Shown: one piece after another, positions 32,601 through 43,240 of the stretch
Layout: each line of letters begins with the position of its first letter
Position numbering within the stretch: position 1 is the stretch's first letter
Origin: Pachypanchax playfairii
Taxonomy: Eukaryota > Chordata > Actinopteri > Cyprinodontiformes > Aplocheilidae
Length of the DNA stretch: 64,000 bases
NCBI GenBank assembly: GCA_006937955.1
Contig: SSNP01000133.1
Location: forward strand, 270,839 to 334,838
Direction of reading: 5' to 3'
Position numbers and translations under genes: made by a program
The notes under the pieces: generated by a model
What the model was told of the DNA's origin: nothing
The model's input: only the letters and a program-made list of their open reading frames with translations
The model's database searches: none

Positions 32601-33270
32601 AGTAAATACTACTGAGATAGTACTACACAAACTGGGATGAAGAGGTAATTAAAGATTTTATTTTTAAACCATATTTTTCCAAAGTCTGTACAATCAAACT
32701 AAAGTACACATGTCAATCAAAACTGCATTTGAACGACTTTCTTGTTTGTTTCAGTAGAATACAAGTTGATTCATCTGAAATATAACAGTAGTTATCTGGT
32801 AGTTTGACCCGATTGAGTGACTGAAAGCAGACACATTTTTGGGTTCTATTGTTTTGTTTCCATCAGAGCACGTGTTGTTTCAAATGTCCAAAAAGTGTCA
32901 GAAACATTATTCAATGTGTTGATTTGCGAAACAACGCAAGAAACAGACAGTTTAGAGTAGTTCAAAGCATGTGGGGAAAGTGTTCACTCTCTGGGCTCAT
33001 CAAGAGTTAAAGCACAAAGGTTGCAGGAGCGCTTCCATGCGGAAACGACGTAGAGGCAACCTGCACCGAGGCGCAGTGACAGAGAAAGAAAGTGGCAACC
33101 AAAACAAGGGCAAATTGAGCGCTCCCCCGAGGGGGGAGGAAGGGGGGAAGGGAGGGGAGGGAGAAGGTCTGGCTGTGCTGGAAACGTCTGTTTAAGAGGA
33201 AAAAAAAAACATATCCAAAGATGTAGCTAGAGCACCATCCCTCAAGATGACCGCACAACCTCAGAAATGA
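32601..33270. other. Upstream of pou3f3, no recognised feature
   Basis: This is mixed sequence with a G-rich run at 33130-33165. Short ORFs on both strands are unsupported. Confidence 0.4.
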
Positions 33271-33274
33271 ATGA

Positions 33275-33730
33275 GGCCTTTGTGCGCATTATTCCAGATA
33301 GAGCTCCCAGTAAAGTTCCAGGCAGGGAGTCTGGGTCCACCTGGCTAAAACAAGGCCTGTGGCAGGTGATTACTACTACATGTCACGTCTTAACCCCAAA
33401 CATCACCTCATAGCTCCCTCAAAACCCCAAAATTCGACGCAGTGACTGCCTTACAAATGGGATTTAAGGGCAAATATATGAGCCAGAACCCTCCTCCTCT
33501 TCCTCCTCCTCCTTCATCTTATCCCAGAAGATTTCTTTTGGACTGGGCTCAAAACCAAGGGAGTCTCGTGGATTTGTTTACACTGAATAGGCAGGCTAGG
33601 GGCCAGAGCCGTGGGGCCCTCTATTCATTAAAATACAGTGAAGATTTCTGTCTAAATTACGGCAGTTCAAATCCACACAGCGCTCTGAAAGGGCGTCTCA
33701 GGCGGCCGGCGGAAACGTGACACCACGGGT
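33275..33730. promoter_or_regulatory. Candidate conserved non-coding element upstream of pou3f3
   Basis: A dense, repeat-free stretch (except a CCT-rich patch near 33490-33515) includes GTGCGCATTATTCCAGATAG, GGCAGGTGATTACTACTAC and CCTCTATTCATTAAAATAC. It lies 1.6-2 kb upstream of the start codon. There is no coding support. Confidence 0.38.
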
Positions 33731-33859
33731 ACACATGTAGAGAAGAGGGCTCCTTTCCACCATCACCAGCCAAACCCTCAAAAAATAGAAAAAATGTACA
33801 GCATACATGAAAGGCGAGTCAAAAGCCATTTCAGAAATGCTCCCTGAATCCACCGCCCT

Positions 33860-34160
33860 GCGATGCAAACACTCCTCTCTGATATACGATGTGTTTATTA
33901 TTTATTTATTTGCTTATTATAAAAAAAGGTCCCCCAGTTCCCTGCTGGGGGAGTTCATTTATTTTGTATGCAAAGAGAGAAAAAAGACAGAAAGAAAGGG
34001 GGGAGAGGGAAAAAAATCATCCCCAAGTATAACAAGAGACGAACAGTTAGTGCTGATTTTCATTTGCATAAATTTTCATATATTTTAGTGAAAATAATAG
34101 CGGGAGCCGAGGAGTGCTCCTGCTCAGTTGAGGCAGAGGAAAGAAAATCTTAGGGAGCAC
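33860..34160. promoter_or_regulatory. Candidate element with a POU octamer upstream of pou3f3
   Basis: It contains CATTTGCATAAATTTTCATA: a perfect octamer ATTTGCAT at 34062-34069 followed by TAAAT and a second half-site-like TTTCAT. Class III POU proteins bind such composite sites, so autoregulation is plausible. It lies 2.4 kb upstream of the start codon. Confidence 0.4.
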
Positions 34161-34640
34161 CGAGTCGTAGGAAAGGGAGATAACCGTTTACAGGCAACAC
34201 ATAAACAAAGTCAAGCTATTTCCTGTTTTCTTGGACACAAGGTAAGGTAAGCATCATCTCTGCGGATTATTTCTTTAAAACAAACAAACAAAAAAACGCA
34301 TGTTCGAGTTTATCGCCTTCTTTCTTGCGCATTGCTGCAACGTGACGCATTTAAAAAGAAATTCAGCACTTTTGCGCTCTTGTACCGTGATATTCTCCCT
34401 AACTTACGCATTTAAGTCGTATTTCTAATCCGTTTCCACCTCCTTAGAAATCAATACGCGCGTCGCTCTTTGCGCTTTTTATTCTCTGCACCCTCGTTTT
34501 TTATTTTTTTTAAACCCAGCGAGCAGATGGATGGATAAGCTGTGCTGTTTTGTAGTGAATGTCCACCGGAGAAAAGTGCAATCAATCACATTTTAAGCAG
34601 GGAAAGAAAGAGAGAGGGGGAGTGTTAAATCGGTGGAATC
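34161..34640. other. Upstream region, mixed
   Basis: Contains several TTGCGC/ACGCAT words and T-tracts. Nothing else is recognised. Confidence 0.35.
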
Positions 34641-34649
34641 CTCCAGAGG

Positions 34650-35130
34650 GCTGAGAGCAATTTGAAATTGTTTAATATAAATCGATCTAGCGGTTGCAAA
34701 GTTTGTTTAAAGTTTATGATGCCAAGCTGCCCTGAGAGCTCATGATTGCCTATTTATAAATAGTTTGGATTGTAATGATCGTTTTCCCCCTTTAGTCTTC
34801 AGGGTTCTGCTTCGGAGCACTTTTGGGGACAGGAATTATTCCCATGCGTTCCAAGAATTGAGTTTTTTCTATCTGTGACAAACGTCTTTTTCCCGGAAAG
34901 CAGTTTTGAGTTGAAGTCGTTTAGGTGTTTTTTTTTTTAATTTTTGTTGCTTTTCTGTGCTGAGAGTTCTTCCTTTTCTCACGGCTTAACTCCTTCTCCC
35001 TTCATTGATGGGGGCGCGCATTTCTGAGCCCCGCGCCCCGGTAGCCATGGTGAGCCCAATAAAAGAGGGAACACTGGCCGCATTAAGCTGTATGTTTGTG
35101 CATTGGACTCAAGATGAAAAGAGGCTCGGT
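34650..35130. promoter_or_regulatory. Candidate conserved non-coding element
   Basis: It has GATTGCCTATTTATAAATAG (a MEF2-like CTATTTATAG-type site at about 34750-34760), ATTGTAATGATCG, then a GC-rich block GAGCCCCGCGCCCCGGTAGC near 35027-35046. It is repeat-free apart from a T-run at 34928-34938. Confidence 0.33.
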
Positions 35131-35770
35131 GTCCCGGGCCAGCCAGCCAGTCCCGGTGCTGGACGGGTAACGCGTTACAGTAACGCTACAAGAAACATAA
35201 TTCAAGTTTAATGGACTAAATCATGACTCGTGACGATTTTCCACCTTAAAATACAGTTGGTGGGTTTTAATGGGAAAAATAAGGCAGCCCACCACTTTTA
35301 CAGGATTAGGTTTAGAATCCCGTTAATGTCATTCTCCCTGAGCTGCATTACAAGCCCACACATGTCAGGATTTTCTCTGCACTTGCAGCCTGGAAATCAT
35401 TTATTCGTGAATAAAAGAAGCGCAGGCGCCGCCAGGTGTCGCGCTCAATCATGGTGCAAATTCCGCCCATAAGTAAGAGCTTATAACGCAAAGAAATCCG
35501 TCTATCTTCTGTCACATTTACACCTCCTTCATGCCCAATATTTACAGCTCGTTCACTGTTTACAAACCCAAAGTTCAGACACCAGCTGGCTTCTTCTGTT
35601 CATCTCCAGAGATCTTTTTTCGGGATTTACTTTTTAAATAGTTAATTTGATCAATGTTTCCAAACGAAACTTTCCAGAATTAGTTCCCAAAAATAAAACA
35701 AAGCGCTCAGGATTTACCACTCATTTATTTCTAAAATAACCGATTTAATCGCAAGCTGGACCTCAATACT
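35131..35770. other. Upstream region, no recognised feature
   Basis: Mixed composition with short unsupported ORFs. Confidence 0.4.
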
Positions 35771-35774
35771 TTTT

Positions 35775-36055
35775 ACGCATTCCTGCAGGAAACCTGTCTG
35801 TATTGATCCGCACGTGCCCGTCCCATCATGACAGTCCTAGTTGATATGCAAAACAGTGAGCTAGGCCCTGTTTTCCGGCCTGTCGCCATCTGCAGCAGCC
35901 TAGAAGCCATAAGTCTGAGCCAGCAGGTCTTTGTGGAAACATATGACGAAACGGCGACTTTGGGAATTATTAGCAAATGAGGGTTGAAGGATTCATGAAT
36001 CATGCCGGGAATTAGTGCGTTGCACTTTTCCACTGCATTCCGTTCAGGGTTGCAC
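35775..36055. promoter_or_regulatory. Candidate conserved non-coding element
   Basis: It includes GTTGATATGCAAAACAGTG (POU-like), TTTGGGAATTATTAGCAAAT, GGATTCATGAATCATGCCGG (contains the inverted repeat GATTCATGAATC) and balanced base composition. The minus-strand ORF across it shows no family match. Confidence 0.42.
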
Positions 36056-36061
36056 AGTGTT

Positions 36062-36113
36062 GCTCTTCATCATCATCTTCATCATCATCATCACCATCAG
36101 CAGCAGCAGCAGT
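36062..36113. repeat. (ATC)n then (CAG)n trinucleotide repeats
   Basis: About ten imperfect ATC units followed by five CAG units between two candidate regulatory islands. Confidence 0.75.
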
Positions 36114-36114
36114 A

Positions 36115-36310
36115 AAGCAGCTCTGTGCGTTATTACTCCGCATTATGCATCAGTTCTGTCATGCAGCAGCGGTGACTCTTATTGGTAGCAGGAGGCCGTT
36201 TATTCCTTCACTCCTGCAGGAGCAGAGCGTCTAATTCATCAGCAGCAGAATCTATCACTCCTGAGTGATAAAAGGCGGGAATTTGGACTCCAAAAGGTGA
36301 TTTGATTTAA
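36115..36310. promoter_or_regulatory. Candidate conserved non-coding element
   Basis: CGTTATTACTCCGCATTATG and GAGCGTCTAATTCATC appear in a block without repeats other than CAG words. Several TAAT cores are present. Confidence 0.35.
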
Positions 36311-36379
36311 AAAGCATGTGATCTGCAGGCAAAAAAACACTAAGGGAAATCAATTAATCCATTGTCTCTCCCTTCATAA

Positions 36380-36670
36380 GAGCGGATTTTTTTTCACAGC
36401 CGACATAAATCTGAACAACTTCTGTCAGCTTCAGAAGGTGCAAAATAGCTGCCACATATTCAGATTAAACCGATGCAATTCCGGGCGCTTTTTAATTATG
36501 GCGCACTTAAAGTTGCCTGTGGGCAACGTAATTTATGAGCTCCCCTTCGGTCCAGCTGCTAATCCGACACACAGGTTGTGTGCGTGAGGCCAAACGCTGA
36601 TTTAAAGCCCAACTAGAAGCACTTAAATGATAATGTATAGCGTTAATTAAATGGGGCTATGCCTTCAGTT
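36380..36670. promoter_or_regulatory. Candidate conserved non-coding element
   Basis: It contains GGGCGCTTTTTAATTATGGC, GGGCAACGTAATTTATGAGC, CCAGCTGCTAATCCGAC and AGCGTTAATTAAATGGGG. Four homeodomain-type TAAT cores plus an E-box (CAGCTG) lie in 180 bp. This is among the most enhancer-like blocks in the window. Confidence 0.42.
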
Positions 36671-37155
36671 TCTGACACGCATTTGAGTTTTTTCTCTCAC
36701 TTTCAGCTGATTCAAATGAGGCAGCGTCTCTTTATTAATATCCCTATAATAAACACGGACACATCTCTCATTACACCACTTAGTGACAGCTCCAGCTTGC
36801 AGGTAAAGATGGAATGTTCAGGGTTTTGTCACATCTGTTCAGGAGTGATGGTTCAGATATGTATTAGCCTAAATTTAATTTTGGATCACAAAATCAACAC
36901 GTATTCCATAATTTGGTGTAAAACAGGTTTGCAAAGGGTTGAATGTTCAGCTGAGTGGATATGTGTACAGTGGGTAAATGAATTTAAATTTATTAAAATA
37001 ATTTTATTTTGAAAAAGAAAATGTAAAATATTCAAGTGTAGTTGTTTCATCATCAAATGCTTGTTAACAAATATGAGCAAAACTTTCAAAATAAAGATTT
37101 AAAATGGCACTGTAGGGGGTTTAAGATAATGTAATGGAGACAGATGCTTGTGAAG

Positions 37156-37209
<54 letters not shown>

Positions 37210-37500
37210 CATGTACAACACACACACACTCATACACAAACAGCAGAGAAAAAAGCCCCCAGTGCCGGTTGGTGAGGAGGTGAGTGACGGGCGACAGATT
37301 GGGAAAGATAGACTGAAGTGCAGCTTTCTGAGTCAGATGAAGGAGAAGAGCAAGGTGTGTGTGTGTGTCATTCCTCCCTCCACCCATCATTCACCTCTGT
37401 GTAGTTGTGTGGATTTAGTCCTTCCTCCCACTTTCGATGGTAAAAGCAGCACTGACAAACACTCCTGCACCTCCTCCCACCGTCCAGGAGTGGCATCAAA
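36671..37500. other. Intergenic with microsatellite
   Basis: AT-rich, then the (GC)(CA) repeat at 37156-37206. No gene is recognised. Confidence 0.4.
37156..37206. repeat. (GC)n(CA)n alternating purine-pyrimidine repeat
   Basis: GCGCGCGC runs straight into about 21 CA units, giving about 50 bp of alternating purine-pyrimidine sequence. Confidence 0.9.
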
Positions 37501-37620
37501 ACAAGCCCTCACTTTTATTGTTTATGCAAATGGACACAATGGCATTTTTATGTCCTATTAGACTATATTACACATGCTAATCAAGACTGATACTGTGTAC
37601 CGAGAGGAGTAATTAATAAA
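37500..37620. promoter_or_regulatory. Candidate conserved non-coding element with octamer
   Basis: TTTATGCAAATGGACACAAT carries the octamer ATGCAAAT at 37524-37531 next to a SOX-like ACAAT. It is followed by CATGCTAATCAAG and GTAATTAATAAATACTCC. A SOX plus POU pair is a typical neural enhancer arrangement. Confidence 0.42.
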
Positions 37621-38335
37621 TACTCCAAATCCGTTGGAAATCAAATCGTCCAGTTGCTGCTGCTTTGTGTTGTGAGCAATGCATGTCTCTACATAGTCCC
37701 TTTTTTTTGTTTTTGTTTGTTAAACAGTAGCAGTCCCTGAGGATAAAGTGAGGGGGGGGGGGACATGGCACCTCCCTGCCTAGGATTACATTAATCAAAG
37801 TATTTATTTCCCTCGGGGAGCCGGGCACAAATCACTGCAAATCCCAGTAAAATTGGATAACAGAAGAACGGGCGCACCTTGGGTAAACCCCTCTGCTTGC
37901 TTTCCTTTAGTTTTTCCTCATTTAACCAACTTTAATAGCTCCAGTTAGTTCTATCTAACTTTGAGGAAGATATAGAAGAAGAGGATGAGGAGGAAGAGGA
38001 GGGGTGGGAGGGGGGCACTAAGCTAAAGCTACGGAGGTCTTTGAAAAGACAAACACCATAATTGGATGGTAGCAGGCGTTCAAGTAAAAAAACAACAACA
38101 CTAACCACATCCAACTACAGGAGTGACTCTGGATATAGAGCTGTACAAATAACAGCCATTCTCTGATTGCCTGTCGAGGCTTTGGGCATGTCTGGGTTCG
38201 AGCCAGCAGCAGGAAAAAAGAAAGAAAAGCTCTGAGATCCTCCATCTGTGATAGATGCATTCAACCTCCAACACGAAAGCTGCCTGCTAAGTCTGGTCAA
38301 TCCGCTGCAAAAGCAACAAAAAAACCATTCCTGAT
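37621..38335. other. Intergenic, no recognised feature
   Basis: Contains a G-run at 37753-37762 and a GA-rich stretch at 37965-38012. No coding support. Confidence 0.4.
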
Positions 38336-38339
38336 CCTG

Positions 38340-38490
38340 TCTTTGCACTATTTGCTGAGTAATTACGTGTGATGTTTGGGCAAAGCCTGGATGGTTAATA
38401 AATCAGCAAATGTTTACAGCCACGCTGGTGCTGATAAGGCAATAAATACAGCCACCAATATGTTGCCTATTACAGGTAATGCAAATACAA
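38340..38490. promoter_or_regulatory. Candidate conserved non-coding element
   Basis: GGATGGTTAATAAATCAGC, GCTGATAAGGCAATAAATAC and CAATATGTTGCCTATTACAG occur in a repeat-free block with forkhead-like (AAATGTTTACA) and GATA (TGATAAGG) motifs. Confidence 0.38.
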
Positions 38491-39640
38491 TCACAGGGCT
38501 GTAATTTTTCCTGGTGTGTTGTTGTGGCGGCGGAGGTGCTGCCGCCTCGTCTTTCTTCGATATTCATGAAGGAAAAAAAAGGAAAGAAATGTCATTTCTT
38601 GGTCTTTATGAGCGCACAAATCCAGTCCCAATCAGGGATAAACGATGGCCCTGTTGCATCACAGTGGAGCGGGGGTGGAGTCTCTCAAGCTCGTGTAAAC
38701 ATATTTGTTTGTTTGTAGACACATATACTGTTGCTGCCATGCATGCTGAGGGGGTACGAGGGGCAGCCGGAGTTGCCGGTGGGGCCCTGACTCAGAGCCA
38801 GGCCTCTCAGGGGGTGAAGCCCGCCTGCATGGTTCACAACACATGGATGTGAAGACTAAACTCCCTAGATTTCTACTAAAATCCATCCCACATGTGTGTA
38901 ATTATACAACATATTTATGAGTCAAGGTTCAAGTCATGCAGAAAGAGATGGAACAAACTGTTTTCAATCACCTCGCAACATCTGTCTGATGATCCATGAT
39001 GCTTAACAAACGAGCAGAAAATCTACGGCTCTAAAGGGACCAGAGCTGGTTGGAAATTCAGAAATCAGTTGCTTCGTCTTCAGTTAACAAACCTTGGAGA
39101 GATTAAAGACATTTAGATTATAAATAATCTGAAAGTCTTCAGTTATTTTAAACAGTTTTCTCAGAGTTTTAGTTGTCATTTGAAAAATGATGAAATTTAG
39201 AATTATTTGTTGTCATTCATCCATAAACTTCCACTTAATGAAATTTGCATTCATTCAAATATTTTTCTCCATTTAACGTTGTTACTGTTTTGTAGACAAA
39301 AACTTAGTCAGCTTCTAAACAGACATTACATTCATATTGATAATTGAACAGAAACCCATGGCTGCAAAGATGAACTGAAATAGAAATGAAAAATTCTTTA
39401 AAAAACATTGCAGTGGAGTTTTTTTAACGACTGACCTCTAGTCACCAAAAATACAGTATTGTACTTTTTTGTGTATTTTAGAGCCTGAAATTTGAGGAAA
39501 AAACTACCACTACTACTTGTAAAACCCCTCTCTATTCATCCTCAGGTAACACTTAACCACACCTGGTTTTATTTTCAAAAGTATTTCTGTCACACGTTGT
39601 GTAAACATGTACAACAAACCAGACTGGGTCCAGCTTTAAG
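38491..39640. other. Intergenic, no gene recognised
   Basis: A GC-balanced stretch (38630-38850) may be regulatory. The rest is AT-rich. ORFs on both strands overlap without family support. Confidence 0.4.
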
Positions 39641-39850
39641 GCGTCTGCTGCGACGATCACTTCTGACTTCTAAATGGGACGTTCAGGTTGTTGCTGATGA
39701 TCTGGCTGACATGTGCTATTCATGCACGAGCTTGTGTGGTCACGTTCAGCAAGCGGGAAGTCTTGATTCATGCAGGCATTATGCACGGCGGACGCTTATG
39801 GCACCTCTCTGAGTTGCTGTGCAGCCTGGCCCATTTGTTTAGAAATGGGT
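39640..39850. promoter_or_regulatory. Candidate conserved non-coding element
   Basis: The block around GATGATCTGGCTGACATGTG and GGCATTATGCACGGCGGACG is GC-balanced and repeat-free, and ends at a (CCT)n repeat. Low confidence. Confidence 0.25.
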
Positions 39851-39881
39851 TTACATACATCTTCTTCTGGATGGCCCTCCT

Positions 39882-39911
39882 TCCTCCTCCTCCTCCTCCT
39901 CCTCCTCCTCT
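39882..39911. repeat. (CCT)n repeat
   Basis: About nine CCT units. Confidence 0.9.
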
Positions 39912-41570
39912 CACTCAGCTTACAGCTCTCTGCACATGCAGACTGGGTAAACCAGAAACATGCAGGCGTATGATCAGGAACAGAGGGCTTTCATTTGGGG
40001 GATGCAGTTCACCCTCTGTTGGCCATGTTGGAGGTATTAACTGGACTGCTCTGGCTATAAACAGCTGATTACGCTTTTACGTGCAGCATCCATCAGTTAT
40101 TTTCTGTCTGAGTTGAAGCTGTAGATTTGATTTTCCAGCTATAAAACCATCAGTGTTTGGATCGGAAAGCACTTGATTTAAACTACAGCCTGTTTGGTAG
40201 CTTAAAGTGCATGGAAGCTACATGCCTGAATAAATGTACAGCTTTTCAAAGTAAGATCAGGTCTGAGTCTTTGCACTGTACAACTTCATCTGAGAAAACA
40301 GAAGAAATCTCTGACAGCTGTGGCTAAAAGCTGCTTCAGATCGCTATTTTAATCCTCAGGACTTTTTGCTTTGATGGTTTAAAATGGGCGGGGTGACTTA
40401 TTTTTACAGAATACAGTACGATAACATAATTGCGTCAAACAAAAATAAAGCTACACCTGAGAAACTAATGTAAAGGAAGATCGACTAATCAGTTGGCTAG
40501 AGTTAGGACTGATTTAAATTAATCAGCTTCTGCTATACCTGAGCTTATTGTAAAGGCAGGCACATCTGTGAACCACAGGGTTTTGACACTGTACTCTTTT
40601 GTCAGTGCACGTCCTACAGTGGGACGGCCTCTCACAGCACGGCTGCTTTTTTCATCACAACACTGACAGACCCCAAAGGAAAGTGATCCGAATGTTCAGG
40701 TTCAGAACTGCATTCCCGTCAAACTTATAATAAACTGCAGCACAAAACATATTGATAAAGCCCCAGAGCTGCATTATGAAACAAATTCTAATGTTTCTAA
40801 ATATATAACAAAAGTATTTTTGGGACAAAAAAACTATTCAGTTAGCTTCATAAATCAACAATCAGCTGCACTGATTTCTCAAAATCAGCAGTACACTCAT
40901 TCATAGAAAGCTAATTAATCAACCTCTACAAAATGTTCATTTTTAAGTTTAAGACACGTTATTTAATTTGAAGCAACAAGTTTGAACCCAAATGTTGAAA
41001 GTATTTTTAGATATTTTGCAAAAAAAAACTTCTTGTTAAAGTACTAAAAGATGTCAAAGCAAAGACGTTACACTTTATAATAATTTATTTACAGAAATTA
41101 ATCAGTTTCCTTTCTTCATCTATGTGAAACTAGATTATATTAACAGTTTTCGGCCACAACTACTGCTTTAATTCTAATCTGATTATTTTATTCAACAGAC
41201 TGATCCGTCAGTAATATAATAAAATAAAATATTAAAGTATTGGCATTTTTGGAGTGAAAAACTAGATTTTTCTGACTTTTTTTGGAGAAAACATATTAAA
41301 AATATTATAACATGTAACAAAACCTGATTTTCTTTTAAATTTGAAGCTAAAGCTGTGAAAAGAACAAGATATTTAGATGAAATGTAGTGGACTATGTTGA
41401 AAAAAACAAAACTGGGGCTTTCTTTATGAAAAATTAGTTCATATCCTGTCTGGTAACATTTGCTTTCAGTTACAGTTTGGTGAGATTTAAGGAAGATTTC
41501 TACTTAGTTAGGTTCAGGTTAGGTTTTTAAAATGGCGGCTGTGGGTTGCGAGGGAAAGTGTCCCGAATAC
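39912..41570. other. Intergenic, AT-rich
   Basis: No gene, RNA or clear repeat is recognised. Confidence 0.45.
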
Positions 41571-41574
41571 TGAT

Positions 41575-41733
41575 GTCACGCAAAAAGGTGTATATGTGTT
41601 AAAAACTACTGAGAACATATATACATACATGTCCGAGTCCTGATCGGGAGGTAACGTCCGATTCTGATCGAGTCTGAAACTACGTGATCGGGCCTGATTT
41701 CCGATCACGTGATCGGATCTGGACATCCCTAAT
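41575..41733 (-). mobile_element. Remnant of a DNA transposon, probably hAT-like, ending AGGGATGTCCAGATCCGATC
   Basis: On the minus strand the sequence starts TTAGGGATGTCCAGATCCGA, followed by short nested palindromes (GATCACGTGATC at about 41705-41716) and repeated GATCGG words. This is the layout of a common fish non-autonomous DNA-transposon family, recalled rather than searched. No partner end was located, so it is a fragment. Confidence 0.45.
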
Positions 41734-42675
41734 AATTTGTATCATAAACATCTTGCACTTGTTCCAAACCAAACTTAAAATCATCTACTTTCATATTCTG
41801 AGAGTAAAACAAGGACCTAAAATGAAACATGTTGTAAGAATTTTGTTGTAGCTAAAATTTCTGACTGAAAAACATCCCATAAAACGCAAAGATTTTTTTC
41901 TCTATTTAATTTTTTCTACTGAATTTAACAAAAGATAAAGTTCTTTTAGGGCTATTTAGTCAATGTAATTTTTCTTGCTAATGTTAATCCCAGATCAAAA
42001 AGCCAATCTGGTAGCAGCTACAGTATGTTAGTTTCCCTTTTTTCATATTTAAAAAGATAAAATGTTGATTTGTAGTCTTTCATTGTGCATTAAATGCAGC
42101 GTAACAGATGCATCAGATTCAAGTTCATAAGTGTCAACTAATATTGACAGTATAAAAAAAAATAATCCAACTTTGCAGGTGCCACACTCTTTATCCTAGA
42201 GAAGCAAGGGGTGTGTATCTTTACACATTTGTGTAGAAAGAATTCCTGATTTTTGGCTAAAGAACAAGCCTAAAAGTCTAATTTAAGAGCCTTAGCATCA
42301 TACATCTGATGTAAGATCACAAATTGAGGGCACCAAGAACAATCCAGAACGCTGAAAAGAGACACACAATCAATGAAATAATCAAATTTCAACAGAGTTC
42401 GTCTCATTAACCTAAGATCTGTCTAATTTGTCAGAGCAATGTTACTATACAAGGATGGTCCCAAATATTCAAATGTTTTTCTGCAGATCAAATCAAGCTA
42501 GTTAATTGCATCTTTTCACATTTACAAGATGCTCACAAAATTTAATAAAGATCACCAATTTTCTTTACAACTAAACACGTGAGTGTCTCAAGCAGAGACA
42601 CCAGACATGATTTCTGGAAGTGTGCCAACTGCAAAAGCCTCCATAAAACTACGACTGACCACCCTTCGATGAACG
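41734..42675. other. Intergenic, AT-rich
   Basis: Nothing recognised. Confidence 0.45.
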
Positions 42676-43240
42676 CTCTCTGTTCGGTGCTTTGCAGAGC
42701 TGCTCCCAGCTCCTTCCCCCCCTTTTTAAATTTTTTTCCCCACCATCTCCTCCTGCCTCTCTTTGTCCAGGCCTGGCGTGAGCGTTCGAGCCAGCAGCAC
42801 CACAAAAGCGGCTTTGAGGAGCCTGCATGCTGGTCGCCGACCCCTCTGAGCTCACACCCACCACATATTACTCACCAGCAGGCGTTAGCTGAAAACCAGG
42901 CTAGGAAATACTGGATGTTATTGAACTGGTGGGTTTGGTTAGAGTTATTCTGCAAACCTCTTTGGCGTGCTTTTTTTTTGCGCGGGGATCTTTAGGGTTT
43001 CTTTAAATGATGAGCACTTAGATGGGAGTCAAACAATGAAGCACAGACTGGAGTACAATAGCACTTTGTTTTTGGAAAATGGCCTCAGCATGCACTGTCA
43101 AGTCAAATATCCCTCTTAGCTTTTGGTTGTCCACGGTCAGCTGTTGCTGCTGTTGAACATGTGTGTGTCTTTTTGCCACATGGCACATTTAGAGCTGCTT
43201 TTCTCTCTCAATATAGATCATTTTTACATCTTTTGGAGTA
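42676..43240. other. Intergenic, GC-balanced stretch
   Basis: The ORF 42579-42995 (plus) and its antisense partner lack family resemblance. A regulatory element is possible but no strong motif was found. Confidence 0.3.

Noticed and set aside
38185..38205. tRNA B-box-like GGGTTCGAGCC
   Set aside because: There is no A box at the right distance and no cloverleaf could be drawn. A similar word near 42785 was rejected for the same reason.
42579..42995. 138-codon plus-strand ORF
   Set aside because: No family resemblance, no splice context, and the antisense frames are open too. Probably chance in GC-balanced DNA.
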